From Halopolyspora algeriensis (GTDB lineage: Bacteria > Actinomycetota > Actinomycetes > Mycobacteriales > Pseudonocardiaceae), in contig NZ_QPJC01000015.1 of the NCBI RefSeq assembly GCF_003337235.1, forward strand, positions 1 through 64,000: a DNA stretch of 64,000 nt, given 5' to 3'. Under the pieces are notes generated by a model, which searched no databases, had not been told where the DNA came from, and was given only the letters and a program-made list of their open reading frames with translations. Made by a program: the position numbers and the translations under genes. Of this stretch, positions 44,592 through 52,694 are shown piece by piece. The stretch's first letter is position 1, and every line of letters begins with the position of its first letter.

Positions 44592-45956
44592 GTGACGAAA
44601 CAGCTCTCCGCCGCACCGGCACCGCCGCCGATGCCGGACCGGACGGACCCCCGCTACTGGACACCCACGAAGCGCAACGCTTACGGGTGGCTGATGGCGA
44701 TCATGCTGCTGGTCCTGATGATGATCAACTGGGCCGACAAGGCCATTCTCGGCATCGTCGCCGCTCCCCTGATGCGGGACCTGCAGATCACACCCGAACA
44801 GTTCGGACTGGTCGGCAGTGCGGTCTTCCTCCTGTTCGGTGTCGCCCAGTTCGTGGCCGCCCCGATCGCGAACCGGGTCCGCTCCAAGTGGATCCTGCTG
44901 GCCCTGTGCCTGATCTGGTCGGTGGCCCAGGTACCGATCTTCGTCTTCGCCTCGCTGCCCGCCCTGTGGTTCAGCCGCATCCTGCTGGGCGCCGGCGAAG
45001 GCCCGCTGGCGCCCATCCTGATGCATTCCATCTACAAGTGGTTTCCCCGGAAGAAGTCCGCGACCCCGGCGGCGGTCGGGGCTTCCGGAGTGACCCTGGG
45101 CATCGTCGTGTTCGCCCCCGTGCTGGCCTGGGTGGCCGCGGAGTACGGCTGGCAGGCGACCTTCGTCTTCCTCGCCCTCATCGGAGTCGTCTGGGCCGGG
45201 CTCTGGCTGGTGATGGCCAAAGAGGGGCCCTACACCTCGATGCAGGTCGAGCACGAAATCGAGGGCACGGCACCGCCTGCAGACGTTCCGGCCGCTGCTG
45301 TGGACCGGAAGGTGCCGTACCTGCGCTCCATCCTCACACCCTCGTGGGTGCTGGCCATGCTGTGCTCGTTCCTGGGCTATTGGACCTTCGCCATCGCCAC
45401 GTCGTGGTTGCCCGCCTACTACGAGCAGGTCATGGGCTACAGCACGCAGCAAGCCGGTTCCGTGATCGCGCTGCCGGCCATCTGGGGAACGATCGCCACC
45501 ATCGGGCTGAGCTGGATCACCCAGTTCCTCGACAACCGGGGGCTGAGGACGCGCTTCTCACGGGGGCTCGTCCTGTCCTCGGCCACCGTGTTCGCCGGTG
45601 CGTTCCTGCTGCTCGGTGTGCTCGTGACGAACGAGACCCTGCGCACCGTCGCCTTCGCCCTCGGATTCGGTACGGCCCCGGCACTGTTCGCCGTGACCTA
45701 CCTCGTCGCCGCCGAGATGACCTCGATCGCGCAGCGTGGTGCGCTGCTGCAGGTGACCAACGCCCTGTTCACCAGTGGCGGCCTGTTCGCTCCCGCGGTC
45801 GCCGGGTTCCTGATCGGCTCGGCCGTGACCGAGGCGCAGGGCTTCGCCAACGCATTCCTGCTCACGGCCCTGCTCCTGCTGGCCGTGGGAGGGCTGTCGA
45901 TGCTGCTCATCAACCAGCAACGGGACCGAGCCCGTCTGGGTCTCGACATCGGCTGA
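44592..45956 (+). CDS. MFS transporter, anion:cation symporter-like (module 2)
   Basis: A 454-residue major-facilitator protein with 12 predicted membrane segments. The first reads GWLMAIMLLVLMMINWADKAIL, typical of the anion:cation symporter group that imports aromatic and sugar acids. RILLGAGEGPLAPILMHSIYKWFPRKKSA is the characteristic loop region (cited as two parts, residues ~120-150). A soluble loop separates the two halves near residue 215. The start is GTG 44592 with GGAGGG four bases upstream. It is followed by the IclR gene on the same strand, and probably takes up the aromatic acid handled by the neighbouring enzymes. Confidence 0.87.
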   Translation: MTKQLSAAPAPPPMPDRTDPRYWTPTKRNAYGWLMAIMLLVLMMINWADKAILGIVAAPLMRDLQITPEQFGLVGSAVFLLFGVAQFVAAPIANRVRSKWILLALCLIWSVAQVPIFVFASLPALWFSRILLGAGEGPLAPILMHSIYKWFPRKKSATPAAVGASGVTLGIVVFAPVLAWVAAEYGWQATFVFLALIGVVWAGLWLVMAKEGPYTSMQVEHEIEGTAPPADVPAAAVDRKVPYLRSILTPSWVLAMLCSFLGYWTFAIATSWLPAYYEQVMGYSTQQAGSVIALPAIWGTIATIGLSWITQFLDNRGLRTRFSRGLVLSSATVFAGAFLLLGVLVTNETLRTVAFALGFGTAPALFAVTYLVAAEMTSIAQRGALLQVTNALFTSGGLFAPAVAGFLIGSAVTEAQGFANAFLLTALLLLAVGGLSMLLINQQRDRARLGLDIG

Positions 45957-46021
45957 TCCCCATCGGCGCTGGTCACCTGTGATTCATGGCATCAATGCCG
46001 CAGGAATTCCCGGCCCGGTTG

Positions 46022-46043
46022 CCATACTTGTCCCGAAGTATGG
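46022..46043. promoter_or_regulatory. 22-base inverted repeat in front of the IclR gene
   Basis: CCATACTT (46022-46029) and AAGTATGG (46036-46043) are perfect inverted arms around GTCCCG. The repeat ends 11 bases before the IclR start codon, so it is a likely autoregulatory operator. A related CCATAGTATGCC lies at 42139-42150, upstream of the reductase-P450 operon. Confidence 0.6.
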
Positions 46044-46054
46044 GTGAAGGATTC

Positions 46055-46882
46055 ATGGCCGGTGAGGCATGCTCCGGCACCGCCCGTGTCGACACGGGCG
46101 GTGCCGAGGCGCAGCCGAAGTCCGTCGCTGCTCGTGTTCTGAGCGTCCTCGAGGCTTTCGACACCGAGCACTACGCTCTCTCCCTCAGCGATATCGCTCG
46201 CCGTTCGGGACTTCCGTTCGCCACATGCCACCGGCTGATCAAAGAACTGGTGGCCTGGGGCGCGCTGGTGCGCATCGACGGTCGGTACCGCATCGGACAC
46301 AAGCTGTGGTCACTGGGCCGACTGTCACCGGTGCGTCAGGATCTGGCGGAAGTCGCGGCTCCGTTCATGCACGACGTCCTGTTCCTCACCCACCACGTCG
46401 TCAATCTGTTCGTGCTCGACGGGACCAAAGCCCTGTTGCTGGAGCGGATCTCCGGAACCCGCCCGGGCCCGGCGGTCCACCGCGTGGGCGACCGGATGGG
46501 CTTGCACGCCAGCGCCGCGGGCAAGGTCCTCCTCGCCCATGCACCGCAGCAGACGGTCGTCCGTGCCCTGGACGACCTGGAGCGGTTCACGTCCCGCACG
46601 GTCACCGACCGTGCGCAGGTTCTTCGCGAAATCGCCAAGGCACGGGAATCCGGCTTCGCGGCGACGGCGGGGGAATCCGCCGAGAAGACCAACGGGGTCG
46701 CAGTGCCGATCACCGGCGCCGACGGGCACGTCCTCGCCGCACTCGGTGTCGTCATCGTCGGCGCCCAACCCAACCCGAACGCCATCGTGCCCGTCCTGCA
46801 GACCGCCGCACGAGGCATCGCGCGGCAGGTGCAGTTCGCTTCCGGTTTCCACCACGAGAGGACCGAGACCGATCCTCGATAG
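46055..46882 (+). CDS. IclR-family transcriptional regulator (module 2)
   Basis: A 275-residue IclR regulator. The winged helix reads LSLSDIARRSGLPFATCHRL (about residues 43-62). The effector domain has MGLHASAAGKVLLAH and ARESGFAATAGESAEKTNGVAVPI, matching the family. ATG 46055 has GAAGG five bases upstream; longer readings from 45986 would run through the palindrome at 46022-46043. It lies downstream of the MFS gene and convergent to the MBL-fold gene, and probably controls the aromatic cluster. It is only loosely similar to the regulator at 6256. Confidence 0.9.
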   Translation: MAGEACSGTARVDTGGAEAQPKSVAARVLSVLEAFDTEHYALSLSDIARRSGLPFATCHRLIKELVAWGALVRIDGRYRIGHKLWSLGRLSPVRQDLAEVAAPFMHDVLFLTHHVVNLFVLDGTKALLLERISGTRPGPAVHRVGDRMGLHASAAGKVLLAHAPQQTVVRALDDLERFTSRTVTDRAQVLREIAKARESGFAATAGESAEKTNGVAVPITGADGHVLAALGVVIVGAQPNPNAIVPVLQTAARGIARQVQFASGFHHERTETDPR

Positions 46883-46885
46883 GGT

Positions 46886-47845
46886 CTATTCCGACACCGC
46901 GGGGACCGCCTCGCGGGAGACGGAGAGCCGTGCCCCGCTCGAGGCGACATCGACGGGCCCGTCGAACTCCGTGCGCGCCTGGCAGGACCAGTAGTCGGTC
47001 TCCGCGGCACCGGCCAGGTGGGACAGGACGAGGCGTCCCGCTCCGGCAGCCGCGGCGACCCGCCCCGCGCCCGCAGGTGTGGTGTGCGAGCAGGCCTGGT
47101 GTGCGATGAAGGTGGGATCGAATCCCTTCCCCCGGTAGAAGTCCAGGTTCACCGCCTCGTGGACCAGAACATCGGTGTCGCGCGCGAGCTTCACGAGATT
47201 GCCGCATTCGGCCGTGTCGCCGGAGAAGGTGATGGAGCCGTAGTCGGACGTGATCCGGTAGGCCAGGGCGGGATACACCGGGGGATGGTCCACCAGGATC
47301 GCCGACACCGTGATCTTGTCGTCCTCGTAGACGTCGAACGGTTCCCCCGCAGCCGCAGAACCCTTGGTCGGCTCGTCGACCTCGGTGACGCGGACGATCT
47401 CCTCCAACGGGGGGCGGGCCTCATCGGTCACCCGGATGGCGGTGTCGTAGGAGAAGGCCTCGAACACGGAGGAGACCAACCCGGCGGTTCCCGCCAGCTT
47501 CCGCCCCGCCGCGACATCGTCCGGGTCCTGGCCGGGCCCGAGAAGGTGGACCCGCTCGGTGAAGCCGTTCACCGGCTCTCCCCAGTTCCACAGCAGGAAT
47601 CCGGAAAGCTCCGCGATGTGGTCCGAGTGCAGGTGAGTGATGAAGCCCGCGCGGAATTGCCGACCTTCGAGGCTCGCCTCATACGCGGCGCGCGTGCATC
47701 CCAGACCGAAATCGACGATGTAGACAACGTCGTCGACGACGACGGCGCTGCTGATCCCGTTCTCCCGGCCACGAATGGCAGGCCCGGCTGCCACTCCCAG
47801 CGTGATCAGTTCCATGCCACCACGGGTGGCGGTGTGTCCGGTCAC
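46886..47845 (-). CDS. MBL-fold metallohydrolase (module 2)
   Basis: A 319-residue metallo-beta-lactamase-fold hydrolase. The metal motif is THLHSDH (His71, His73, Asp75, His76), with later ligands in FSGDTAE and LSHLAGA. It resembles RNase Z-like stand-alone hydrolases and the module-1 enzyme at 7074, but with clear divergence. A lactone or ester in the aromatic pathway is a reasonable but unproven substrate. The start GTG 47845 is backed by AGAGGA eight bases upstream; ATG 47815 is the alternative. It lies 43 bases after the aldehyde dehydrogenase on the same strand, so they likely form an operon. Confidence 0.82.
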   Translation of the reverse strand: MTGHTATRGGMELITLGVAAGPAIRGRENGISSAVVVDDVVYIVDFGLGCTRAAYEASLEGRQFRAGFITHLHSDHIAELSGFLLWNWGEPVNGFTERVHLLGPGQDPDDVAAGRKLAGTAGLVSSVFEAFSYDTAIRVTDEARPPLEEIVRVTEVDEPTKGSAAAGEPFDVYEDDKITVSAILVDHPPVYPALAYRITSDYGSITFSGDTAECGNLVKLARDTDVLVHEAVNLDFYRGKGFDPTFIAHQACSHTTPAGAGRVAAAAGAGRLVLSHLAGAAETDYWSCQARTEFDGPVDVASSGARLSVSREAVPAVSE

Positions 47846-47888
47846 CAATCCTGTCCTCTCGAATCGACGGCGCACGAGCAGCCGGGGC

Positions 47889-49277
47889 TTAGGTCTTCGG
47901 GGTGTGCGGGCGGGTGTTGACGGTGCGCAATTCGAGGTATTCCTCCAGGCCCCAGCGGCCACGCTCGCGACCGAGGCCGGAAGATTTCCAACCGCCGAAG
48001 GGAGCATCGGGCTCCACCTGGGTGTGCTGGTTGATCCAGACCGTGCCTGCTTCGATGTTCACCGCCGCCGCGTGCGCTCGCTCCAGGTCGGCGGACCAGA
48101 CCGAGGCACCGAGTCCGAAACCGTGGGCATTGAGACCGTCGATCGTGTCCTCGAGGGAGTCGTAGGCGACGACGGGCAGCGCATTGCCGAACTGTTCCCG
48201 GTCGACGAGATCCATGCCGATCCGGGCGTCGGTGACAACCGTGGGTTCCATGAAATGTCCCGGCAGCCCGCATCCCCGGCCTCCGCCCGCGGCGATGCGG
48301 GCTCCGGCCGCAACGGCCTGATCGACGAGCCCCTGAACGAGGTCGCGCTGCGCCTCGTTGTGCAAAGGACCCATCGTGGTGCCGGACTCGACACCGTGGC
48401 CGAGCACATGGTGCGAGACCGCCTCGGAGAGCGCTTCGACCAGCTCGGACTGCCTGTTCCGGGGGACGAAGACCTGCTTGACGGCCATGCAGACCTGGCC
48501 GGCGTTGCGGAATGCAGAACCGGCGATGCCGTGGGCGGTGGTCTCGATATCGGCATCGTCGAGCACCAGGGCCGGGTCGTTGCCTCCCAATTCCAGAGTG
48601 ACCCGCTTGACGGTCGCGGCCGCCTGGGCGGCGATCGAGGTGCCGACCTCCGTGGAGCCGGTGAACGAGATCTTGCGAACACCCGGCAGCGTGCTCAGGG
48701 CGACGTTGACCTCACGTCCGGGTCCTGTCCGGTACTGCAGCACCCCCGCAGGCAGCGCCCGGTTCATGAGGTCGATCAGCGCGATGGTGGACAGCGGCGT
48801 CGACGGGGACGGTTTCGCGATGACAGTGCAGCCGGCCGTGAGCGCGGGGGCCAGTTTGACGCACAGCAGGGAGATCGGGAAGTTCCACGGGACGATGGCG
48901 CCGACGACGCCGACCGGGCGGTAATGGACCTCCAGCGCCCGATCGGCACGATCGGGGAGCTTTTCCACCTCGTCCCAGGCCAGGTCCGCGAAGTAGTCCA
49001 TGAGTCCGGCCCCGACCCGGAACTCCGCCACGGCCTCGGCGAGCACCTTGCCCTGTTCCCGGGACATCAGGTGCCCGAGTTCGGTCTCGTTCTCCCGGAT
49101 GAGCGCGGCACACTCGCGGAGAGCGGATCGGCGGGCTTCCCGATCCGCCGCCCATGCGCGGGCAGCTCCCTGCGCCGCGGCAATGGCCTCCCGCACGTCC
49201 TGATCACCGTGGACAGGTGCCCGGCCGACCACCTCGAGAGTGGCCGGGTCGTGCACCTCGTAGGTGTCCTGGGTCAT
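47889..49277 (-). CDS. Aldehyde dehydrogenase family protein
   Basis: A 462-residue NAD(P)-dependent aldehyde dehydrogenase. VVGAIVPWNFPISLL, FTGSTEVGTSIA, the catalytic Glu in VTLELGGNDPALVL and the catalytic Cys in FRNAGQVCMAVKQ are all in place. EPDAPFGGWKSSGLGRERG closes the active site. In this context (CYP199A-like P450, coniferyl-alcohol-dehydrogenase-like SDR) it may oxidise an aromatic aldehyde to its acid. ATG 49277 was chosen because homology begins there. The gene is divergent from the SDR across a palindrome. Confidence 0.9.
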   Translation of the reverse strand: MTQDTYEVHDPATLEVVGRAPVHGDQDVREAIAAAQGAARAWAADREARRSALRECAALIRENETELGHLMSREQGKVLAEAVAEFRVGAGLMDYFADLAWDEVEKLPDRADRALEVHYRPVGVVGAIVPWNFPISLLCVKLAPALTAGCTVIAKPSPSTPLSTIALIDLMNRALPAGVLQYRTGPGREVNVALSTLPGVRKISFTGSTEVGTSIAAQAAATVKRVTLELGGNDPALVLDDADIETTAHGIAGSAFRNAGQVCMAVKQVFVPRNRQSELVEALSEAVSHHVLGHGVESGTTMGPLHNEAQRDLVQGLVDQAVAAGARIAAGGGRGCGLPGHFMEPTVVTDARIGMDLVDREQFGNALPVVAYDSLEDTIDGLNAHGFGLGASVWSADLERAHAAAVNIEAGTVWINQHTQVEPDAPFGGWKSSGLGRERGRWGLEEYLELRTVNTRPHTPKT

Positions 49278-49363
49278 CTCATCCCCCTTCGAGGCACTAC
49301 AGAGCGGTCCGCGCAGCACGTGCTCACCAGCCTCGGGCAAGCCGGCCTCGGCCACAGACGCTC

Positions 49364-49380
49364 TTTCCAACCATTGGAAA
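49364..49380. promoter_or_regulatory. 17-base palindrome between aldehyde dehydrogenase and SDR genes
   Basis: TTTCCAA-CCA-TTGGAAA is a perfect inverted repeat with 7-base arms. Its place between two divergent catabolic genes makes it a good candidate operator for the local IclR regulator, although its sequence differs from the repeat in front of that gene. Confidence 0.55.
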
Positions 49381-49512
49381 CTTTGCTGCCCACCGGTCAC
49401 CTCCGAATGGAGCATGGAGCTCGGCTGGGCTGGGCGGTGATCGGCGAGCGGGAACGCGACCGGCACCTCACCCGAGCCCGGAGCGGAGACGAAGGGAGCG
49501 GCCAGAGCAGTG

Positions 49513-50304
49513 ATGAGCGACAAGAACCTTCCCATGGTGGTGACGGGTGCGGCCTCCGGTATCGGCGCGGCCACCTGTCGACTGCTCACCGAGGCCGGGC
49601 ACCGGCTGATCGGTGTCGATCGCACGGTGGCAACGGCCTTCCCGGGGACTTTCATCCAGGCGGATCTCTCCACGCCGGACGGTGCCCATGCCGCTGCCGC
49701 TCAGGTCCGCGACGCCGCACCCAAAGGAATTTCCGGCCTGACCAACATCGCCGGCGTTCCCGGCACAGCTCCCTGGCGCACGGTTCTCGGTGTCAATGTC
49801 GTCGGGCTCCGGGAACTCACACGTGCGCTGCTGCCGCTCGTCGTCGAAGGCGGGGTCGTCGTCAACCTCTCCTCCGTCGTTGCCGAGGGATGGCAGCGCA
49901 ACATCGACACGCTACGGCGGTTCGCCCTGGCCGACGATCCCGAAGCCGCCCTGGACGCGGTCGCCTCCGGCGAAGAGACCATCGACGACTCCTACCGTTT
50001 CTCCAAGGAATGCGTACGGCTGCTCACCGAGCACTTCGCCGCGGAAGGGCTACCTCGTCGCATCCGGGTGAACTCGGTGAGCCCCGGCCCCGTGGCCACG
50101 CCGATCCTCGACGACTTCAAACGCGACCACGGGGTGGACAAGGTCGAAGGGGCGGGCGAACTGCTGGGGCGATTCGGCGAGTCGGAGGACATCGCCCGCG
50201 TCATCGTTTTCCTGACCCGCGACGAAGCCGAGTGGGTCAACGGGATCGACCTGCGTGTCGACGGTGGATTGACCGCCTACCGAAACACCCGGGCAGATGC
50301 CTGA
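49513..50304 (+). CDS. Coniferyl-alcohol-dehydrogenase-like SDR
   Basis: A 263-residue short-chain dehydrogenase. The cofactor motif is VTGAASGIGAATC near residue 10, and an aspartate after strand 2 (GVDR) suggests NAD. The active site has NLSSVVAEGWQ and YRFSKE (Tyr and Lys), but with a long insert between Ser and Tyr. This insert and TNIAGVPGTAPWRTVLGVN are seen in SDRs annotated as coniferyl-alcohol dehydrogenase, which turn the alcohol into the aldehyde. It would act just before the divergent aldehyde dehydrogenase. ATG 49513 was taken; GTG 49510 is directly in front and possible. Confidence 0.8.
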   Translation: MSDKNLPMVVTGAASGIGAATCRLLTEAGHRLIGVDRTVATAFPGTFIQADLSTPDGAHAAAAQVRDAAPKGISGLTNIAGVPGTAPWRTVLGVNVVGLRELTRALLPLVVEGGVVVNLSSVVAEGWQRNIDTLRRFALADDPEAALDAVASGEETIDDSYRFSKECVRLLTEHFAAEGLPRRIRVNSVSPGPVATPILDDFKRDHGVDKVEGAGELLGRFGESEDIARVIVFLTRDEAEWVNGIDLRVDGGLTAYRNTRADA

Positions 50305-50401
50305 CAGAGCCCACACGACGATTTCCCGGCTCCCTTCCTTGTGGCGTATCCGACCGTTGTCGGCCCACCCGGAGGTCTCGCGCCGTGATACGGTCGCCGA
50401 C

Positions 50402-50497
50402 ATGCAGACACGTCCGGCTTTCGACGTCCCCGCCATCGGGGTCTCGAGCTGCGCGTGGTGGTGGCCGCTGACGGCGGCCACCTGCTCACGTCTCTGA
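50402..50497 (+). CDS. Trp-rich leader peptide of the anthranilate synthase gene
   Basis: A 31-codon frame, ATG 50402 to TGA 50495-50497, encodes a peptide with three tandem Trp codons (residues 19-21, CAWWWP). It has no other protein likeness. A -10-like TACGGT (50389-50394) lies seven bases before the ATG and no ribosome site is near, which fits a leaderless transcript. The three TGG codons form the left arm of the first hairpin of the attenuator. It is the classical trpL arrangement: ribosome stalling at Trp codons reports low tryptophan. Confidence 0.85.
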   Translation: MQTRPAFDVPAIGVSSCAWWWPLTAATCSRL

Positions 50498-50566
50498 CCT
50501 GCAATCCGATGGCCGCCCCGACGGGGGACGGCCATCGACGGTGGCTCTCGGTCGGGCGGCTTTCTT
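50460..50566 (+). promoter_or_regulatory. Transcription attenuator with mutually exclusive hairpins
   Basis: Hairpin 1:2 pairs GGTGGCCGC (50460-50468, covering Trp codons) with GCGGCCACC (50474-50482). The antiterminator 2:3 pairs GCGGCCA (50474-50480) with TGGCCGC (50510-50516). The terminator pairs GCCGCCCCGAC (50512-50522) with GTCGGGCGGC (50551-50560) with one bulge, followed at once by TTTCTT (50561-50566). A further stem, GATGGCCG/CGGCCATC (50508-50515 with 50529-50536), competes for the same left arm. Confidence 0.8.
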
Positions 50567-50593
50567 ACCGATCACTCCTGTGAGGAAGCCAGC

Positions 50594-52573
50594 ATGAGCA
50601 CCGACCACGAAAAGCCCTCGGCTACCGAGTTGATCGCCCGCCTCAGCGGTGTTGCTTGCCCGGCGTTCGCGGTGCTGTGTCGCTGGAGCCCCGAAACCGG
50701 ACAGCTCGGCGATGCCGAAGTGCTGATCGGCGACATGGAAACGGTTGAGCACACCACCGACATCCCCCTCCCGCACGGCGCCCCCACCGGCCACGGCACT
50801 CACGACGCGCTCGCCCTCGTCCCGTTCCGCCAGATCCGCGAACGCGGGTTCGACTGCCACGACGACGCGACCGAACTGCAGGTGCTGCGCGTGGCGGAAA
50901 GCCACCGGGTTCCGCGCGAGGAACTGCTCGCGGCGCTGCCGCAACGAGCAGTAGCACTGCACGACGGCGGCTTCGACCTCGACGACGACACCTACGAGTC
51001 GATCGTCGAGCAGATCGTGCACGACGAGATCGCCTCGGGCGAGGGCGCCAACTTCGTGATCCGCCGCGACTACACCGCACGGCTCGACGACCACACGTCG
51101 GCCACCGCGCTGGCGCTGCTCCGGCAACTGCTCACCGGCGAACGCGGTGCCTACTGGACGTTCGTGGTCCACACCGGTTCCGCGAACGGCCACACCGGAC
51201 GCACTCTCGTGGGAGCCAGCCCCGAGACGCACGTGCGCATGGATTCCGGCGATGTGCTCATGAACCCGATCAGCGGCACGTACCGGTATCCGAAGTCCGG
51301 GCCGGACATCGACGGTCTGCTCCACTTCCTGCGGGACTCCAAGGAAATCGGCGAGCTGTCCATGGTGCTCGACGAAGAGCTGAAGATGATGTCCGCGGTC
51401 GGTGACCGGGGTGGCCAAGTGCACGGCCCGTACCTGCGGGAGATGGCGCACCTGGCGCACACGGAGTTCGAGATCCGTGGCCGGACGAGCCAGGATGCCC
51501 GCGACGTGCTGCGCGAGACGATGTTCGCCGCGACCGTCACCGGCAGCCCCCTGGAGAACGCGTGCCGGGTGATCCAACGCCACGAGCACTCGGGACGCGG
51601 CTACTACGCGGGGGCGCTGGCACTGTTCTCCCGCGATTCCCACGGTGACCGGCAGCTGGACTCCCCGATCCTCATCCGCGCCGCCGACATCGCCCCCGAC
51701 GGCCACCTGCGCATCCCCGTCGGGGCGACCCTGGTGCGCGATTCGGACCCGAGCTGCGAGGTCGCCGAGACCTGGACCAAGGCCGCCGGGGTGCTGACCG
51801 CGCTCGGCGCAGGCACCCCGGCAGCCGGCCGGCACGACCGAGGCAGCACCTCGCGGCCAACGTTGCGCGACGATCCCCGGGTTGCGGCCCTGCTGGCAGA
51901 GCGGCGCCGCCACCTGTCCCCGTTCTGGCTGCAACCGCGCGACGCGGCCACCGCGTTCCCCGCGATGCCCGGCAGGGCACTGATCATCGACACCGGTGAC
52001 AGCTTCACCGCCATGCTCGCGCAGCTGCTGCACTCCACAGGGCTGCGCCCCCAGGTTTACCGGTACGACGACGCCGCGCTGGACGGGCTGCTCGACGACT
52101 CCGGCGACCTGGTCGTTCTCGGCCCGGGACCGGGCGATCCCAACGACGTCACCGATCCGCGCATGCACAAGCTGCACGAGCTGGCACGGTCGCTGCTGCG
52201 CCAGGACAGGCCGTTGCTCGGTGTCTGCCTCGGCCACCAGCTCCTCGCCCGGCACCTCGGCCTGCCCGTGTCCCGCAAGCCACGGCCGCATCAGGGAGTG
52301 CAGAAGGAGATCGACGTCTTCGGTCGCCGCACCACGGTCGGCTTCTACAACTCCTTCACCGCACACGCCGACGCAGCAACCACCACCGCACTCCGCGAGC
52401 ACGGCATCGAGCTGTGCCGGGAAACAGGCAGCGGTGACGTGCTCGCCCTGCGCGGACCCGCCATCGCGGGCGTGCAGTTCCACCCGGAGTCCGCACTCAC
52501 CCTCGACGGGCAGGTGGTCCTGCAGGAGTTGCTGCGTACGGGGCCGCTGCAGCAGCGAGCACTGGCATCTTGA
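50594..52573 (+). CDS. Fused anthranilate synthase (PhzE/TrpEG type)
   Basis: A 659-residue protein joining chorismate-binding component I (about 1-430) and a class I glutamine amidotransferase (about 465-650). Component I has MNPISGTYRYP, LDEELKMMSAVGDRGG and REMAHLAHTEFEIRG. The amidotransferase has GVCLGHQ (Cys545) and QFHPES (His630, Glu632). The signature is nearer to PhzE/ADIC synthase-type fusions than to plain TrpE, and the LLES tryptophan-binding motif of TrpE is not visible. The Trp attenuator and the absence of other phenazine genes favour anthranilate for tryptophan or a derived metabolite. ATG 50594 follows GTGAGGAAG. Confidence 0.88.
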   Translation: MSTDHEKPSATELIARLSGVACPAFAVLCRWSPETGQLGDAEVLIGDMETVEHTTDIPLPHGAPTGHGTHDALALVPFRQIRERGFDCHDDATELQVLRVAESHRVPREELLAALPQRAVALHDGGFDLDDDTYESIVEQIVHDEIASGEGANFVIRRDYTARLDDHTSATALALLRQLLTGERGAYWTFVVHTGSANGHTGRTLVGASPETHVRMDSGDVLMNPISGTYRYPKSGPDIDGLLHFLRDSKEIGELSMVLDEELKMMSAVGDRGGQVHGPYLREMAHLAHTEFEIRGRTSQDARDVLRETMFAATVTGSPLENACRVIQRHEHSGRGYYAGALALFSRDSHGDRQLDSPILIRAADIAPDGHLRIPVGATLVRDSDPSCEVAETWTKAAGVLTALGAGTPAAGRHDRGSTSRPTLRDDPRVAALLAERRRHLSPFWLQPRDAATAFPAMPGRALIIDTGDSFTAMLAQLLHSTGLRPQVYRYDDAALDGLLDDSGDLVVLGPGPGDPNDVTDPRMHKLHELARSLLRQDRPLLGVCLGHQLLARHLGLPVSRKPRPHQGVQKEIDVFGRRTTVGFYNSFTAHADAATTTALREHGIELCRETGSGDVLALRGPAIAGVQFHPESALTLDGQVVLQELLRTGPLQQRALAS

Positions 52574-52694
52574 GCGCACCGCACCTCTCCGCTGCCTCGG
52601 CCGGGCCCGACGACCTCGGCGCCCGCGGGGATGTCGGCCCGCGCCGATGCGGCTTCGGTAAGTTGTCCTGTGGGGATCGAGACGAGGAGGTCCG

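Noticed and set aside
50594..52573. Start of a phenazine biosynthesis cluster
   Set aside because: Only a PhzE-type fused synthase is present. No phzD, phzF, phzA/B or phzG follows, and the Trp attenuator argues for anthranilate.
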